From Ustilago trichophora (taxonomy: Eukaryota; Basidiomycota; Ustilaginomycetes; Ustilaginales; Ustilaginaceae), in NCBI GenBank assembly GCA_900323505.1, contig OOIN01000014.1:806001-870000 (forward strand): DNA of 64,000 nucleotides, in the 5' to 3' direction. Position numbers and translations under genes: made by a program. The notes under the pieces were generated by a model. That model did no database searches. It had not been told where the DNA came from and saw only the letters and a list, made by a program, of their open reading frames with translations. Below, one piece after another: positions 31,275-42,341 of this stretch. Numbering within the stretch: position 1 is the first letter of the stretch; each line of letters starts with the position of its first letter.

Positions 31275-34200
31275 ATGACCTCGTCTCTGGCTGCTCAGTT
31301 GGCCAATGTGCGCTCGCACAATGCCGAGCGACTCACCTCGTCGGCATCTTTGGTCAAACACACATCATATCTCTTCCCTCCCAAAACTGCAGCTCAGCAG
31401 GACCTCTTTACCGTTCATGCTCTCGGTGCCAGCGGATGGACCGAGCTCTCTGCGGAGGATTCTTCTCTGCAAAAGTGGTCTAGCTCAACGCTCCTCTTTG
31501 GCGACGAGAGCAGAAGCACGGACCGCCTCATGCTGCCAAAGGAGGACAACGATGCCATCGACAAGGCTGTAAATCAATTCCTTCACCTCGCTTCGCCCTT
31601 CCTCCTCTCCAAAGGAGCCTCCAAGTGTCTCGAGTGGCTCGTTCGCCGTTTCCGTATCCACGAGTTCAGCGTCGAAGACGTGCTCGCTGCCTTCTTGCCA
31701 TACCATGACACTCAGCAATTTGCTCGCATGCTCTCGATCTGCAAGCTTGATGACAAGCCACACCTGCAGTTTCTGCTCTCTGTCAAGAAGACCGCCAGCC
31801 CTCTACCAGCAGGTGTACTGCATGCTGCCATCCTTGCTCCAGCCACAACCACCGCCAGCTTGGATCTGCTTCGTTGGATCTCGGGGCTCGTGGCCAACCA
31901 TGTTGCAGCTGAGCTCCATGTTGCCCCACATCGCGCCCTAGTCAACTTTTGGACTTCGACCTTGGTCCAGGTTTGCGCTGCTCGCTCGCGTATGGACGAC
32001 CACCAACAAGTTGCCGGCCTCTCCAAGTCGACAAGCAACTCGAAAAAGTCGGCAAAGACTCGTGCAGCTGATGCACAGGCGATTCTCACGGTGCTCCTTC
32101 CTTCCGCAGTCAGGGTGGCCGGCTCCGCTTCTCTCGGCCAGGATGCACAGATCGGAGGTTTCATGCTGCTCTGCACCATCGCACAGTCCTTCCCGCTCAG
32201 TAAGGAAGCTATTCAGGGTATCTTTACCAGCCTGGCAAAGCTCCTGTCTACATCCCACATTTCCCCTGCCGTCAGCCGCGCCCTCATCTCGTGCGCATTC
32301 GTCCTCTGCTCCAGCTCCAATGCTGTCCTCGACCCGCTCACCACACAGTCAACCCACGCCACAAGGTTGATTCCCGACAGCTTGGCCGCTCTGTTCGTCT
32401 CGTCTCCTGATGCAGGTGGCTCGATCAGTGCGCTTGCCAAGCTCTACGACGCTCGCGCCTTTTTGACACACTTCTCCGCTTCACTCATCGCCCGCCTTTT
32501 CCATGGCGCTTCCGCCGACCTTCTCAGCACACTGCTTCGAGGTCAAGCTGTGCAGGATGTGCTCTGCATCCAGGCCAGCGACCTGCTCCTACGCCTCCGA
32601 CTCGGTGCCCTTGTTGGCTCATCGCAAGCACGCGAGACTGCCTTCGAAGCCCACTTTGCCAGCGAGACCCTCGCAGAGGCGCACAAGAACCGTCTCCGTG
32701 TGCTCCACACCGTGCGAAGCCGCAAGCCCCAGGTCTTTGACACCGCTCTTCGCAATTGCACTCGCAAGGATCAGTCCGAAGTGCAGATTGCTGCCATCTG
32801 GCAGACTGTTCAGGCTGTCCTTGCGCTCGAATCTGGCACGTCTCTCGACGAAGCTTCCAGCAGCAGGCTTGACGGACAGGGCAAATCTGACATCCTTTGG
32901 CTTTCCATTCACTCTGCCGAAGCATCGCAGCGCTCGCTGGCTCTGAAGCAGCTCTACAAGGACATTCAGGGTGGACGTGCTCTTGCCCACGACACTATGG
33001 TGCGCGAGGCCCTTCACGCCCGCATTCAGGACTCTTCGGCTGATGTCCTTCAGGTCCTCTACTCGCAACCTACTGCCTTGCTCGAAGCCTTTGATGCGAA
33101 CACTCTCCTCACAATGGTAGCAGAGGCACTCGATGAAGACAAGATCCCTGTCGAACGTTTCAACTACCACCTCTCGTTCCTTCTGAACGCATTCTTGAAG
33201 CGCCACGCAGATGTCAAGGACGAGATCGTTCAACATGCCGTCTGGCCTTACCTGCTGCACAGCCCGTCTCGGAAAGCGATTGCAAGCTCAGTCATCCAGC
33301 TCATCTCGCAAAGCAACAATGTCGATGGTCTGCTAAACGCTATCGCTTCCTCTGTTGACGAATCGATGGCTCCTGCCGACGTAAACGACGCCATCGCAAA
33401 GGCTGTTGCAGTCCACCTCTCCTCGCTCGACACCGCCGACCGCAACGGTTGGGTCGATTTCCTCCGCACAACTGCTCGTCCAGCCCACGCCACGGGCTCC
33501 GCTGGTGACGCCATGTCGCGAGACTTGTCTCTGTTGACTTTGCTTCACCTTTTTGCCGAGCTCGAGGGTGACGACTTTGTGTCTCTCGCTGACTCCACTC
33601 TCCAATCCGTCGTCTTGCCTTCGCTTCCTGCGACGGGGGCCCTCACTGCAGAGCAAACCAAGCAGCTCTCGGCCGCCGGTCTTCAGGAGACCCTCAAGGA
33701 TTCCCAGCACATTAAGCAGCTCGAGACGCTCTTCAAGGAAGCCGGTACCGAACAGAGCGCTTGCCTTCTGGTCAACTATCTCTTGACTCAGCTCGTTCGT
33801 CGGGTTGCCGTGCCTGCATCTGACGCCTTCCTCACCTCGCAAGTGTCGTCAGAAGTTGTACATGCCAAGAAGCTGCTCGGAACTCTGTATTCGGTCGTAA
33901 ACACTTCCGCTCTGCCCGCGTCTTTGCCCAATCTGCTGTTGCAGATCTTGCTCCTCAAGACAGGCGATTCCAGCTTGCCCTTCCTCGCCTCGGTTTGGAC
34001 CAACACCTCGGCCCCCTGCAGCGCTGCTGTGCGCCTGGCTGCCCTACGTCACGCTGATGCCTATCTGCATGCTCAAGTTCAAGCTAGCTCGCAGCAGGAG
34101 CCCAAGGACTTCCAGGTCGTGGTACCGCTTTTGCTCGTCGCTCTGGCCGATGCCGAGGCCGCCATCCGATTGGCTGCCATTTCTGGTCTCGGACGTATCC

Positions 34201-37200
34201 TTCAGATCTGCAAGCGAGCTGGTGAAGTGTCGAAAGCCTCCAAGAAGAAGGGCAAGGAGCTCGACATTTACGGCTACGAGTCGTTCCATGGCGCCGAGGC
34301 TTCGGACGCCATGCAGTACATCGACTTGGTCTCGCTCGTCTTCTACCTCGAGCAGCTCCTGGAGCGCAAGTCGGGATTCCGGAACGATGCTGCGGTGCTG
34401 TCTCAGCTGCACGGCGAACTTCTCCAGATCGGGCGCCAGGATGGACGCAAGGAGGTCGGCCACAAGCACGCCATGGTCTGCTTTATTGTCTCGCACATCC
34501 TTTGCATTGACTCGCTGCCTAGTCGTCTTGTGCTGCTGCAATCGCTCGCCGCTGTCAGCGACGCTGCCAAACTCGAGATGCTACTGCCGCTCATCCGCAA
34601 CGTGGTTGAAGGCAACGTGGCTGCGGCTACAAAGGGTCTGCGCACGAACGAGGACCGCGAACTCTACCTCGAGCTTCTCTTCGCATCGTACGACCGCAGC
34701 TGCCGTGCTGTGGTCGAGGAGGCTTCCAGCAGTGCTTGGCCTGTCTACCTCGAGGCAGTCTCAGGCAAGGACGGCAAGCGAATCGTTCAGAAGGCCGCTG
34801 TTCGAGCACTCGACAAGGCCGGTCTCTTTGTCACATTGTCGCCCATCATGCGCAAGGAGATCTACCTCCACCTCGCCACGATCGTCGCCGACCCAGCGCT
34901 TCCCGCCTCGCCCGAAGTCGGATCCGCCTTGCGCGAGCTCGAGGTGGACTCTGCTATCCTCATTGCTGTCTTCTCTGAGCTCCGCGAGACGATCACCTCC
35001 AAAGCGCTCAGCGGTCCTGAGTCCAAACGAGCCCGCACGTCGCTGGGCTCTGACGAAATGATGAAGCGCACTTGCGCCATCCTCGTCGCTGTCCTCGAGT
35101 CGGCAGTGGGCAGTAAACTCGTCTGCTCTGGCATCTTGCTCTATGAGCTCTTTGAGGTGCTCCGCGTGGCTGTGGACCTGCATTCGGGTCTGCTTGCCAC
35201 CAACGCCGAGCAGATGATGCAGCTCGCAATGTCTTGCATCGAAAAAGTGCTCGAGGTGGTGCCCAGTTCTGCTGCAGCCATCCCTGCCGAGGTGGCTCAG
35301 GCTCTACGCGTCGATATTATTGTCAGCGTCGTCAAGTCATCCAACAACCCTCAGACCTTCCAGCACGCACTGCTGCTTTTGTCCAAGATTGCCAACATCG
35401 CCCCCGAGGCCGTGCTGCACAACGTCATGCCAATCTTCACCTTCGTCGGCTCCACCGTGCTGCAGCGCGACGACGCATTTAGTTTCTCCGTTGTGGAGAA
35501 GGTGTTGCAGAGCATTGTCCCCGCGCTGGTCAGCTCGCTCAGGGCCAGCGATGCTGCCAAGGAAAGCAAGTTCGCACTTTTGTGTGAAGCCAGGGCGTTT
35601 GTACGCATTTTCACTGATGCTGCCGCGCACGTTCCTCGTCACCGCAGGCAGACGTTCTTCCGACTCCTCGTCGACGTTCTGGGTGCCGATGACTTTGCTG
35701 CTGCCGTGGCCATGTTGCTTGTGGACCGATCGGCGCACAAGATTGTCAAGCAGCCCAAGTCGGATGCTGAGCAGACACTGCAGCTGCCGCTTGCTGTGGT
35801 CTCGCCTCATAGCGCCATGGTGCAGGTGCGCGTGCTTCACCAGGTTTGGGAGGAAGTCCTGCGCATCTGGGCCAACCGCGATGAGACTGACTCGCTCAGC
35901 GAGCTGGTCTTCCTCGATCGTGCCGGCCGCCTCGACAAGGAGCACGTCGATCACGACTCCGAGCCCCTGCGTCAAGTTCAGGCGCTCATCATGTTCATTC
36001 GCCAGGTGCTCAAGTCCAAGATGTTCGCTGAGCAAATCGAGGGTGTTCCAGCCAGCGAGGTCGGTCCAGAACTCGAGACTTTCATCCAGCTCGCGCTAGA
36101 CACTGTGGCAAGAACCCGCTCCAGCCAGCCCGCAATCGCCACCCTCACTCTTGAGGTGCTGGACAGCGCCATGCCTTTCGCGCCCGTCGCCAACGTCTTG
36201 GCTGTCGTGTCCATTTTGGTCGAGGGCGAGGACGTGCCGCGCAAGACGAGCGGTTTCTCGCTCTTTGCCAGTCGCGTTGCTGCTATGACTCAAGGCTCGG
36301 CCGATCGGATTACTGTCACCACCTTCACGCCGACCATTGTCAAGGCTGCCATCGACGTCATTCAAGGCTCTCTTGCCTCCTCGCAAGGAGGCAGCGATGC
36401 CGAGGCTCTTCGTCAGGCCGCTCTGGATGCACTCAAGACCCTCTCTTCCTCGGCTCAGCCCGTAGAACACGGTCCACTGGCTTCGACCCTTCCTGTCCTC
36501 GTGCAGCTGGGCAAAGCCGGTGTCGAGGCAGAAGGTGGTCACCGCGCCGTGCCATCCGCAGCTCGCATCAGCGTCTTTTCCATCTCCCGCCGCCTCACGA
36601 CCAAGTTGGGTCCCCGTCTCATCCCCCACATCGCTGCATTGGTGCCCTTCTGCTTGTCCATCGTCTCGCTGTCTTCCAATCCTGCTTCGGCTGAGGACAG
36701 CGATGAGGAGAATGAGAAGGCTGCTGCTCCAGGAGGCGCCAACTCGAACATCTCCTCTCTTCGCACAGGTGCGTTGGACACGATGACCGGGCTATTCGGC
36801 TCTGTGTCAACCTTTATGACCTCGTACGTACCCCAAATTATCCGCATGTCGATCTCACCCGAGCTCAAGCATGCCATGTCCAGCGCCAGCGGATCCTCCA
36901 CTGCCAGCGAGCGCTCTCTAAACCTCCTCATCTCTGCGATGATCCGCAAGACCCCTGCCAAGGACGTGTTTGAGGCGACCTTCAAGGTGTGGGATGAGGA
37001 GCTTACCTCTCCCGACTCTGATGCTGAGATCAAGGCAGAACGCCTCGTTGGCATCTCTGAATTTTTGGGTCGTGCTCTCCGCCAAAGCGATAGAGAAGCT
37101 ATTAGCGGCACCTACAAGTTGGTCTATCGCTTCTTGCTGCGTGCGCTCGACCTGCGCCGCACAAATCTTACCTCGAAAGATCAGAAGCTCTCGCAGGCTG

Positions 37201-38006
37201 CCGTCGGGCGGGTCGAATCGAGTCTCGTCGGATCCGCGTTCCTGCGCATGGTGCTCAAGCTCAATGAGGCCTCTTTCCGACCTCTGTTCATGCGCATGTT
37301 CGATTGGGCGGTGCTCGATCTCGTTGACGACGATGCTGACGCTGCTGTCGAAGCGGATGGTGTCGTCGCAAGACAGATTGTCCTGTTCAAGACGTTCAAC
37401 GCGCTCTCAGAGACCCTGCGCAGCTTGGTTTCTTCCTACTACGCGGTGCTGCTGGATCAGGTCATCGAGCTGCTCACCACCTGGAGCAACTCTCGCAGCG
37501 GTGCAAACAGCTCGCAGAAGCAGCTGTGGGAGCAAGTCATTCGCTCGCTTTCGCTCTCGGCCAAGAACGACGAGGGTATCTTCTGGAACCCTACCCGTGT
37601 GGCAAAGATCATCTCACCCTTGCTGGATCAGATGAACTTGCTCAACGGCAAATCGAAATTGGTCGAATCGACCGAGTTTGTTGCGGCTCTTGGACCCGTT
37701 CTTGTCGGCCTGCTGAAGAACGTCAATGACGAAGGCACGCTCAAGTTGTTCAATGCGAAGCTGCTGCAGCGCGCCTCGGCAACAAGGACATCCAACAGTT
37801 TGGTGGTTCGAAGCACAGCCACGCAGCTGCTCACTCAAATGTGGGCCGCGCAAAAGGACCACCTGCTCGGACTGGTGCCAGAGACCATCGCTCAGCTGTC
37901 CGAGTTGCTCGAAGACGATGATGAGGAGATTGTTGGGCATGCCAACGAGTTCAGGACCGAGATCGAGGCGGCCCTGGGTGAGAGTTTAGAGTCGTATCTA
38001 ACATAG
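31275..38006 (+). CDS. UTP10: U3 snoRNP/SSU processome protein Utp10 (HEATR1)
   Basis: An intronless 2243-residue HEAT-repeat protein starting MTSSLAAQLANVRSHNAERL at the ATG at 31275 (AAG before ATG gives a good context). The longer frame back to 31029 opens only with GTG. Utp10/HEATR1 belongs to the t-UTP subcomplex of the small-subunit processome and is needed for rDNA transcription and early 18S pre-rRNA processing in the nucleolus. The N-terminus, with SYLFPPKTAAQQDLFTVHALGASGW, matches the start of Utp10. The whole body consists of amphipathic helical repeats. The conserved C-terminal BP28CT region lies near residues 1990-2080 (FMRMFDWAVLDLVDD). Length is in the range of human HEATR1 (about 2140) and above yeast Utp10 (about 1770). 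Confidence 0.92.
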   Translation: MTSSLAAQLANVRSHNAERLTSSASLVKHTSYLFPPKTAAQQDLFTVHALGASGWTELSAEDSSLQKWSSSTLLFGDESRSTDRLMLPKEDNDAIDKAVNQFLHLASPFLLSKGASKCLEWLVRRFRIHEFSVEDVLAAFLPYHDTQQFARMLSICKLDDKPHLQFLLSVKKTASPLPAGVLHAAILAPATTTASLDLLRWISGLVANHVAAELHVAPHRALVNFWTSTLVQVCAARSRMDDHQQVAGLSKSTSNSKKSAKTRAADAQAILTVLLPSAVRVAGSASLGQDAQIGGFMLLCTIAQSFPLSKEAIQGIFTSLAKLLSTSHISPAVSRALISCAFVLCSSSNAVLDPLTTQSTHATRLIPDSLAALFVSSPDAGGSISALAKLYDARAFLTHFSASLIARLFHGASADLLSTLLRGQAVQDVLCIQASDLLLRLRLGALVGSSQARETAFEAHFASETLAEAHKNRLRVLHTVRSRKPQVFDTALRNCTRKDQSEVQIAAIWQTVQAVLALESGTSLDEASSSRLDGQGKSDILWLSIHSAEASQRSLALKQLYKDIQGGRALAHDTMVREALHARIQDSSADVLQVLYSQPTALLEAFDANTLLTMVAEALDEDKIPVERFNYHLSFLLNAFLKRHADVKDEIVQHAVWPYLLHSPSRKAIASSVIQLISQSNNVDGLLNAIASSVDESMAPADVNDAIAKAVAVHLSSLDTADRNGWVDFLRTTARPAHATGSAGDAMSRDLSLLTLLHLFAELEGDDFVSLADSTLQSVVLPSLPATGALTAEQTKQLSAAGLQETLKDSQHIKQLETLFKEAGTEQSACLLVNYLLTQLVRRVAVPASDAFLTSQVSSEVVHAKKLLGTLYSVVNTSALPASLPNLLLQILLLKTGDSSLPFLASVWTNTSAPCSAAVRLAALRHADAYLHAQVQASSQQEPKDFQVVVPLLLVALADAEAAIRLAAISGLGRILQICKRAGEVSKASKKKGKELDIYGYESFHGAEASDAMQYIDLVSLVFYLEQLLERKSGFRNDAAVLSQLHGELLQIGRQDGRKEVGHKHAMVCFIVSHILCIDSLPSRLVLLQSLAAVSDAAKLEMLLPLIRNVVEGNVAAATKGLRTNEDRELYLELLFASYDRSCRAVVEEASSSAWPVYLEAVSGKDGKRIVQKAAVRALDKAGLFVTLSPIMRKEIYLHLATIVADPALPASPEVGSALRELEVDSAILIAVFSELRETITSKALSGPESKRARTSLGSDEMMKRTCAILVAVLESAVGSKLVCSGILLYELFEVLRVAVDLHSGLLATNAEQMMQLAMSCIEKVLEVVPSSAAAIPAEVAQALRVDIIVSVVKSSNNPQTFQHALLLLSKIANIAPEAVLHNVMPIFTFVGSTVLQRDDAFSFSVVEKVLQSIVPALVSSLRASDAAKESKFALLCEARAFVRIFTDAAAHVPRHRRQTFFRLLVDVLGADDFAAAVAMLLVDRSAHKIVKQPKSDAEQTLQLPLAVVSPHSAMVQVRVLHQVWEEVLRIWANRDETDSLSELVFLDRAGRLDKEHVDHDSEPLRQVQALIMFIRQVLKSKMFAEQIEGVPASEVGPELETFIQLALDTVARTRSSQPAIATLTLEVLDSAMPFAPVANVLAVVSILVEGEDVPRKTSGFSLFASRVAAMTQGSADRITVTTFTPTIVKAAIDVIQGSLASSQGGSDAEALRQAALDALKTLSSSAQPVEHGPLASTLPVLVQLGKAGVEAEGGHRAVPSAARISVFSISRRLTTKLGPRLIPHIAALVPFCLSIVSLSSNPASAEDSDEENEKAAAPGGANSNISSLRTGALDTMTGLFGSVSTFMTSYVPQIIRMSISPELKHAMSSASGSSTASERSLNLLISAMIRKTPAKDVFEATFKVWDEELTSPDSDAEIKAERLVGISEFLGRALRQSDREAISGTYKLVYRFLLRALDLRRTNLTSKDQKLSQAAVGRVESSLVGSAFLRMVLKLNEASFRPLFMRMFDWAVLDLVDDDADAAVEADGVVARQIVLFKTFNALSETLRSLVSSYYAVLLDQVIELLTTWSNSRSGANSSQKQLWEQVIRSLSLSAKNDEGIFWNPTRVAKIISPLLDQMNLLNGKSKLVESTEFVAALGPVLVGLLKNVNDEGTLKLFNAKLLQRASATRTSNSLVVRSTATQLLTQMWAAQKDHLLGLVPETIAQLSELLEDDDEEIVGHANEFRTEIEAALGESLESYLT

Positions 38007-38308
38007 AAGCATGTCCGGATTGCAGCTAACTTAGACATCACACCAAAATGGAAAGCAGAATCAGATCCATACACAAACGATCATGACCGAGAATGTGCAC
38101 ATCAGAAAGGCATGAGAGCCTCACTCGCCACAAAATCTGTTCAGCCTCACGCTAAACCCTAAGCCTGCTTCGTGATCTGCTGGGAGTCTCGAGTCTAGAA
38201 AGGCACTGGATTAAGACGGGACTTAGACGGTGACACTATTGCTGGGCAAATGGAATAGAGAAAGAACGAGACTGGAGAAAACCAAAAGAAGAATGACAAT
38301 TACCCTGT
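38007..38308. other. Convergent intergenic spacer
   Basis: About 300 bases separate the stop codons of UTP10 and the F-box-like gene. Nothing recognised. Confidence 0.6.
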
Positions 38309-40114
38309 CTACCAAAAGTGCATCTCGGTCTCGAGCCCAGCATCGGCCGCTAGGGCCTCGTACAGTTCCGCGCAAATATCGATGTTTGCCTGCGTGGCAC
38401 CCCTGAGATCGGTCCTGCGCAGGACGAAGGGCGCGCGGCGAATGCGCTGGCGGTGATGCCTCGGGCTGGAGGAGGAGGAAGAGGTGAAGCCGTGGGAGGC
38501 GCTGCTGTGCTCTGTTCCGGATTGAGAGGGGGCATTACGGCCGACAAGCCCTGCGGGTGTGAAGCGTTCTCCGCGCAATAGTTCCTCGATGGGGATGTTG
38601 GGCGGTGGTGCGTTGATGGATCGCATTGGAACCGTTGGGGCGTTGGATGAAATGTCTGTCTGCGGAGGAAGCGAGTGCAGCGGGTCGGCGGCGTCCTCGG
38701 CATCGTCCGACTCGTCCATGTCATCGTCGCTAAAGTCCTCCGATGTGTCGTCGTCCTGATGAGGAAGGTGGCTCGGGTCGTCATCATCGCCCCATCCTGT
38801 GGAGGCGCTTTGACTTGTGCCTTCGCCCGAACTATTGGACGAGCGACCTTGGCTGGTGCGGCCGGAAGAGTCGCGACTCGTATCCGGATCCCCAGATGAG
38901 GACGTCGAGGTTGGCGAGTCCCGTTGCAACAGATGTAGACGCACTCTGTTGTAGAACTCGGACAGCAAATCGAGCTTGCTCGTGACGACGGTGTCGTAGA
39001 GGGCGGAAGCCTGATTTCCAAGCCTTGCCGTCGTTCGTGGACGCCGGGCTGGATCGGGAAAGAGCAAATCGCCGGATCTGCGGATAGGCCGGAAGACAAG
39101 CTTACGATCCTCAACCGGTTCCAGCTCCTCCATCACTCGAACGCAAGTGGCAAGGTCGGCACGAATGATGATGCGGGCAATGTTGCCAGATCCGAGTAAC
39201 AACATGAGATGCGATCGTGGGATGACGGATAGACCTGGAACGCCAGGTCGCGTTTCTGGAACCAACGGATTGGTCAAAACGAGATGAGTCAACGATGATA
39301 CGGTGGCCAAATGGTGCAGCAGTCGTCCATCAAAGTTGACGAGGTGAAGATGAGACAGCGAGCGCTCGGTCTGAGGCACTGGCACCGGCGCTGGCGCCGT
39401 TCCTTCTAATCTTGGACCTCGCGTGTCTGCCGAAGAGGGCAGACCTGCGATGAAAGGTGCGCGGTCGCCTGGCGTTGCTGCGGCGGTAGAAGCGCCTAGA
39501 ATGGCTTGGATGCGAGGGTCATTTTGCAGGGCAGCGGCGGTGAGATCGCGGTGTCGCGTGACGATGCCATCGAGATGTTGTGCTTCGGTAACGTTGACCA
39601 AGGTAGCCTCTTTGGGCCGATACAGATTATAGATGCCCGCTGAAAGATGGTCGAATTGGTTGCAAGACAGGAGCAAGTGGGTAGCGTTGGGACACGCTGC
39701 TAGGATGGCATCAGCAGGCGCACGGTAGCTGGCGGCAGCATCAGCGGAACGGTGGCGCTCTGCTGCGTCGCAAAGGACAACAAGGGAGCGCACGTGTGTG
39801 CCTAAGTCTGGCCGGCTGGTGATGGTGCGACCAAACAGGGCAATGACTTGGACAGTCGAAAGGGTGACATGCCGATAAAGCTCGATTTGAAATTGGGATC
39901 GATGGTGTCGAGATAAAGCACTGATGATGACGGCTTGTTGGACATTGATGAGCTGCTCTGCTGACTGCGCTGTCATCACCGACGGAGATGAGCCTGTCGC
40001 GGATCTCTGCGAGGCTCGCCTTGGACTAGGCCTGTCATCATCGGAAGAGCCGTCTTGCCGGAGCGACAGTGAGAGGATGAGATCCACGATCTCGAGGGGA
40101 AGAACAGCCTTCAT
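38309..40114 (-). CDS. F-box/LRR-like hypothetical protein
   Basis: A 601-residue intronless protein. The N-terminus MKAVLPLEIVDLILSLSL resembles the first helix of an F-box (LP.EI...I), followed by a low-complexity insertion and ALSRHHRSQFQIELYRHVTL, the usual continuation of basidiomycete F-box proteins (W/Y-R-hydrophobic-strand). Leucine-rich strand-like blocks follow: ATHLLLSCNQFDHL, SLSHLHLVNFDG and SSLTHLVLTNPLV. Residues about 390-560 are disordered with an acidic stretch (DDDTSEDFSDDDMDESDDAED). F-box proteins recruit substrates to SCF ubiquitin ligases, which would put this in the same cullin pathway as the deneddylase at 15039, but that link is speculative. It may also be an LRR protein without Skp1 binding. 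Confidence 0.6.
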   Translation of the reverse strand: MKAVLPLEIVDLILSLSLRQDGSSDDDRPSPRRASQRSATGSSPSVMTAQSAEQLINVQQAVIISALSRHHRSQFQIELYRHVTLSTVQVIALFGRTITSRPDLGTHVRSLVVLCDAAERHRSADAAASYRAPADAILAACPNATHLLLSCNQFDHLSAGIYNLYRPKEATLVNVTEAQHLDGIVTRHRDLTAAALQNDPRIQAILGASTAAATPGDRAPFIAGLPSSADTRGPRLEGTAPAPVPVPQTERSLSHLHLVNFDGRLLHHLATVSSLTHLVLTNPLVPETRPGVPGLSVIPRSHLMLLLGSGNIARIIIRADLATCVRVMEELEPVEDRKLVFRPIRRSGDLLFPDPARRPRTTARLGNQASALYDTVVTSKLDLLSEFYNRVRLHLLQRDSPTSTSSSGDPDTSRDSSGRTSQGRSSNSSGEGTSQSASTGWGDDDDPSHLPHQDDDTSEDFSDDDMDESDDAEDAADPLHSLPPQTDISSNAPTVPMRSINAPPPNIPIEELLRGERFTPAGLVGRNAPSQSGTEHSSASHGFTSSSSSSPRHHRQRIRRAPFVLRRTDLRGATQANIDICAELYEALAADAGLETEMHFW

Positions 40115-40568
40115 CGAACAGGGCGACTCAGCACAGAGATGCCGAAGCGATTCTATGCGTGTCTGCGGTCTGTCCAGGAATTGATTCGTGACGAGGAGTC
40201 AAGAATTGAGACTGAGGATGGACGGAACTCAAGTATCTTAGGCAATCGAAAGGTTCCGACGATGAGGGCAAGGCGAGGTCGAGTCTGTGCGGTTGAAAAG
40301 TGAAGTGATGGCGCAAATTGATGGTCGATCTCTGTCCATCCTCGGGTCCAGATTATCAAAGGAAAACGGCGCAATATTGAGCTGTTGCTTCGTGACGGTG
40401 GCAGGTCCCACTGAGACGACTCCGACCAATGAGTCCGGTCACAAAGAGATGGGGCCGACGGCGCGTTTTCGTTTGACGGGCTCGGACACTAGGTGCCGGA
40501 CCCCGATACTGTATGACAGGTGTAAAAAAATACCAGCAACGTAAGCAGCAAGGTCCCTTGGCGCTAGG

Positions 40569-40988
40569 CTAATGATGCGATACGGCGAATGACCAGCGGT
40601 TGACAATGCCCCTTGTAGACGCCTGTTCAGATGTCGAGAGAGGGGATTTGAGTTGTGTAGACGTGTGTGCGCTTGGCAGCGGTGGTCGTCGAAGGCGACG
40701 ACAAGTTTTGATATCAGTCGGGTTTGCCTGGTGCCAGGCGTGAGGCTTCAGGAAGGGTTGTAGTAGTGCAGATAGAATTGGGTCAGGCAAGGAGTGGGCA
40801 ATCACTACTGTCGAGTCGGGAGCGAGCAACGGCAGTGAAAACCTGGATGAAGCGTTGATGAGACCAATCGAGTCAAATGATGTGACTCTCAGAGCTTGTT
40901 TGGTAGGAGAGAGAGAGATGAGCAGCAGCAGCAGTAAGAGCAAGGTTAGGCTTCCGGAAGAACCGATGCGAGCAAGGGCAGCGAACAT
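40569..40988 (-). CDS. Possible small protein with leader-like N-terminus (weak)
   Basis: A 139-residue frame from an ATG at 40988. It begins with a strongly hydrophobic segment (SLTLLLLLLLLISL) resembling a signal peptide or anchor, then reads VTSFDSIGLINASS and continues to an Arg/Ser/Thr-rich end without recognisable motifs. The leucine run is encoded by a CTG/CTT-type repeat and may simply reflect a trinucleotide repeat. It could be a first exon of a gene I cannot resolve, or not coding. Confidence 0.25.
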   Translation of the reverse strand: MFAALARIGSSGSLTLLLLLLLLISLSPTKQALRVTSFDSIGLINASSRFSLPLLAPDSTVVIAHSLPDPILSALLQPFLKPHAWHQANPTDIKTCRRLRRPPLPSAHTSTQLKSPLSTSEQASTRGIVNRWSFAVSHH

Positions 40989-41422
40989 GAGATCCACACC
41001 TCTTGAGAATGCGGCGTTGGGAGTGGGAAATGGTCGAGAGCCCAATCATGCATCCATGCAGCCGTCCGCGATGCTCTGGAAGCTAAGGGACGAGAGGGCG
41101 TGGACGCTGAGAGCAACCGAGGGATCTGCAGGAGAGAATGAGAACAGAGTTGCAAGGCACACGAGCCCTTGTCACGGAGCGACTCGCCGAAAGTCCGCTG
41201 GCTCGGAAGCAGGCGACGGCTTGGGTTGGGTGGGCGCCGAAGCTACAACTGGCAACTATATCTGCCACGCAGGCGCTGCTACTGCCACTGCTGCAAAGCG
41301 TCGACCCAGTATCCTGTATCGCCCATGAGGTGCTGGCGTAAGAATGTCGGGGCCGAAACAATCACCGATGTGACGAAAGACAGACAGACACACAGAAAGA
41401 GAGGGAAGGAAAGAGAAGGAGA

Positions 41423-41426
<4 letters not shown>

Positions 41427-41462
<36 letters not shown>

Positions 41463-41481
41463 AAGAGAGAGAGAGAGAGAG
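41427..41481. repeat. (GA)n microsatellite
   Basis: About 55 bases of nearly pure GA, interrupted by GAAAGAAAGA. It lies in the large intergenic region. Confidence 0.95.
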
Positions 41482-42313
41482 GAAGAGGGAAGGAAAGGCG
41501 AGAGTCGACGGGATTCACGGTCAAAGACAGAAAGTCGGTCGATCCCGATGCAGTGTTGCATGCGTAGTCAAACGCAGTCAGACGCAGACGGTAAGTCACA
41601 GAGCCAGAGACAGAAACCCAAGACGAAAAGGGCCCGACTTGCCAAACTTATTTACCCAAGGCAATGGAACGCCCTTGTGGCCTATGGCAGCCAGTGTCGA
41701 AACCGACTAGCAACGCAGTCGGCAGGTCAGCATGAAAAGCATGCGTCGAGAAAGGAGATACGTGGTCCAACCATGCCAAGCTGGTGAATCGGCTACCGTT
41801 CAGTGGGCTGTTGCCTAAACGAGGATCACCGTGCAGCAGTGTCACTGCAACGAAAGGAGGATAGGGACGGGTGTGGGAGGCGGACGACGAAAAGCGAAAA
41901 GCAAAAAGCGAACTGCGAACTGCGACCGGGAACTTGACAGCATCTGAGCACACACACATCTCAGACGTTGGATTATGAACGGGAGGAAGTCAGAACGCAG
42001 CTTTGATGCAAGTTGTGATTGCGGACGGACCCGAAAAAACCCACTTGGGAAGCGGTGCCCCTGGCGGGAGATAATGCTGAAACAGCAAAAAGAAGGGACC
42101 GAGAGAAAGATTAAAAAAAGATGCGGCTCAGCGGAAGACGCCCGAACCAGATTCTCAGCACACACCGAAATCGATGCACAAGGTGTTCAAACGCGCCGAC
42201 CCTCGCCTGGAGAACAACACCGATTTGGTGGGAAGGCGGGGTGGCACAACCTCTTTGGTCAGGAAGAAGCTGCTTTGAAATAAGATTAAGTAGAGAAAGA
42301 GAAAGAAAAAGGG

Positions 42314-42341
42314 AAAAAAAAAAAAAAAAAAAAAAAAAAAA
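42314..42341. repeat. A28 homopolymer
   Basis: Twenty-eight consecutive A residues with no nearby start codon. Confidence 0.95.
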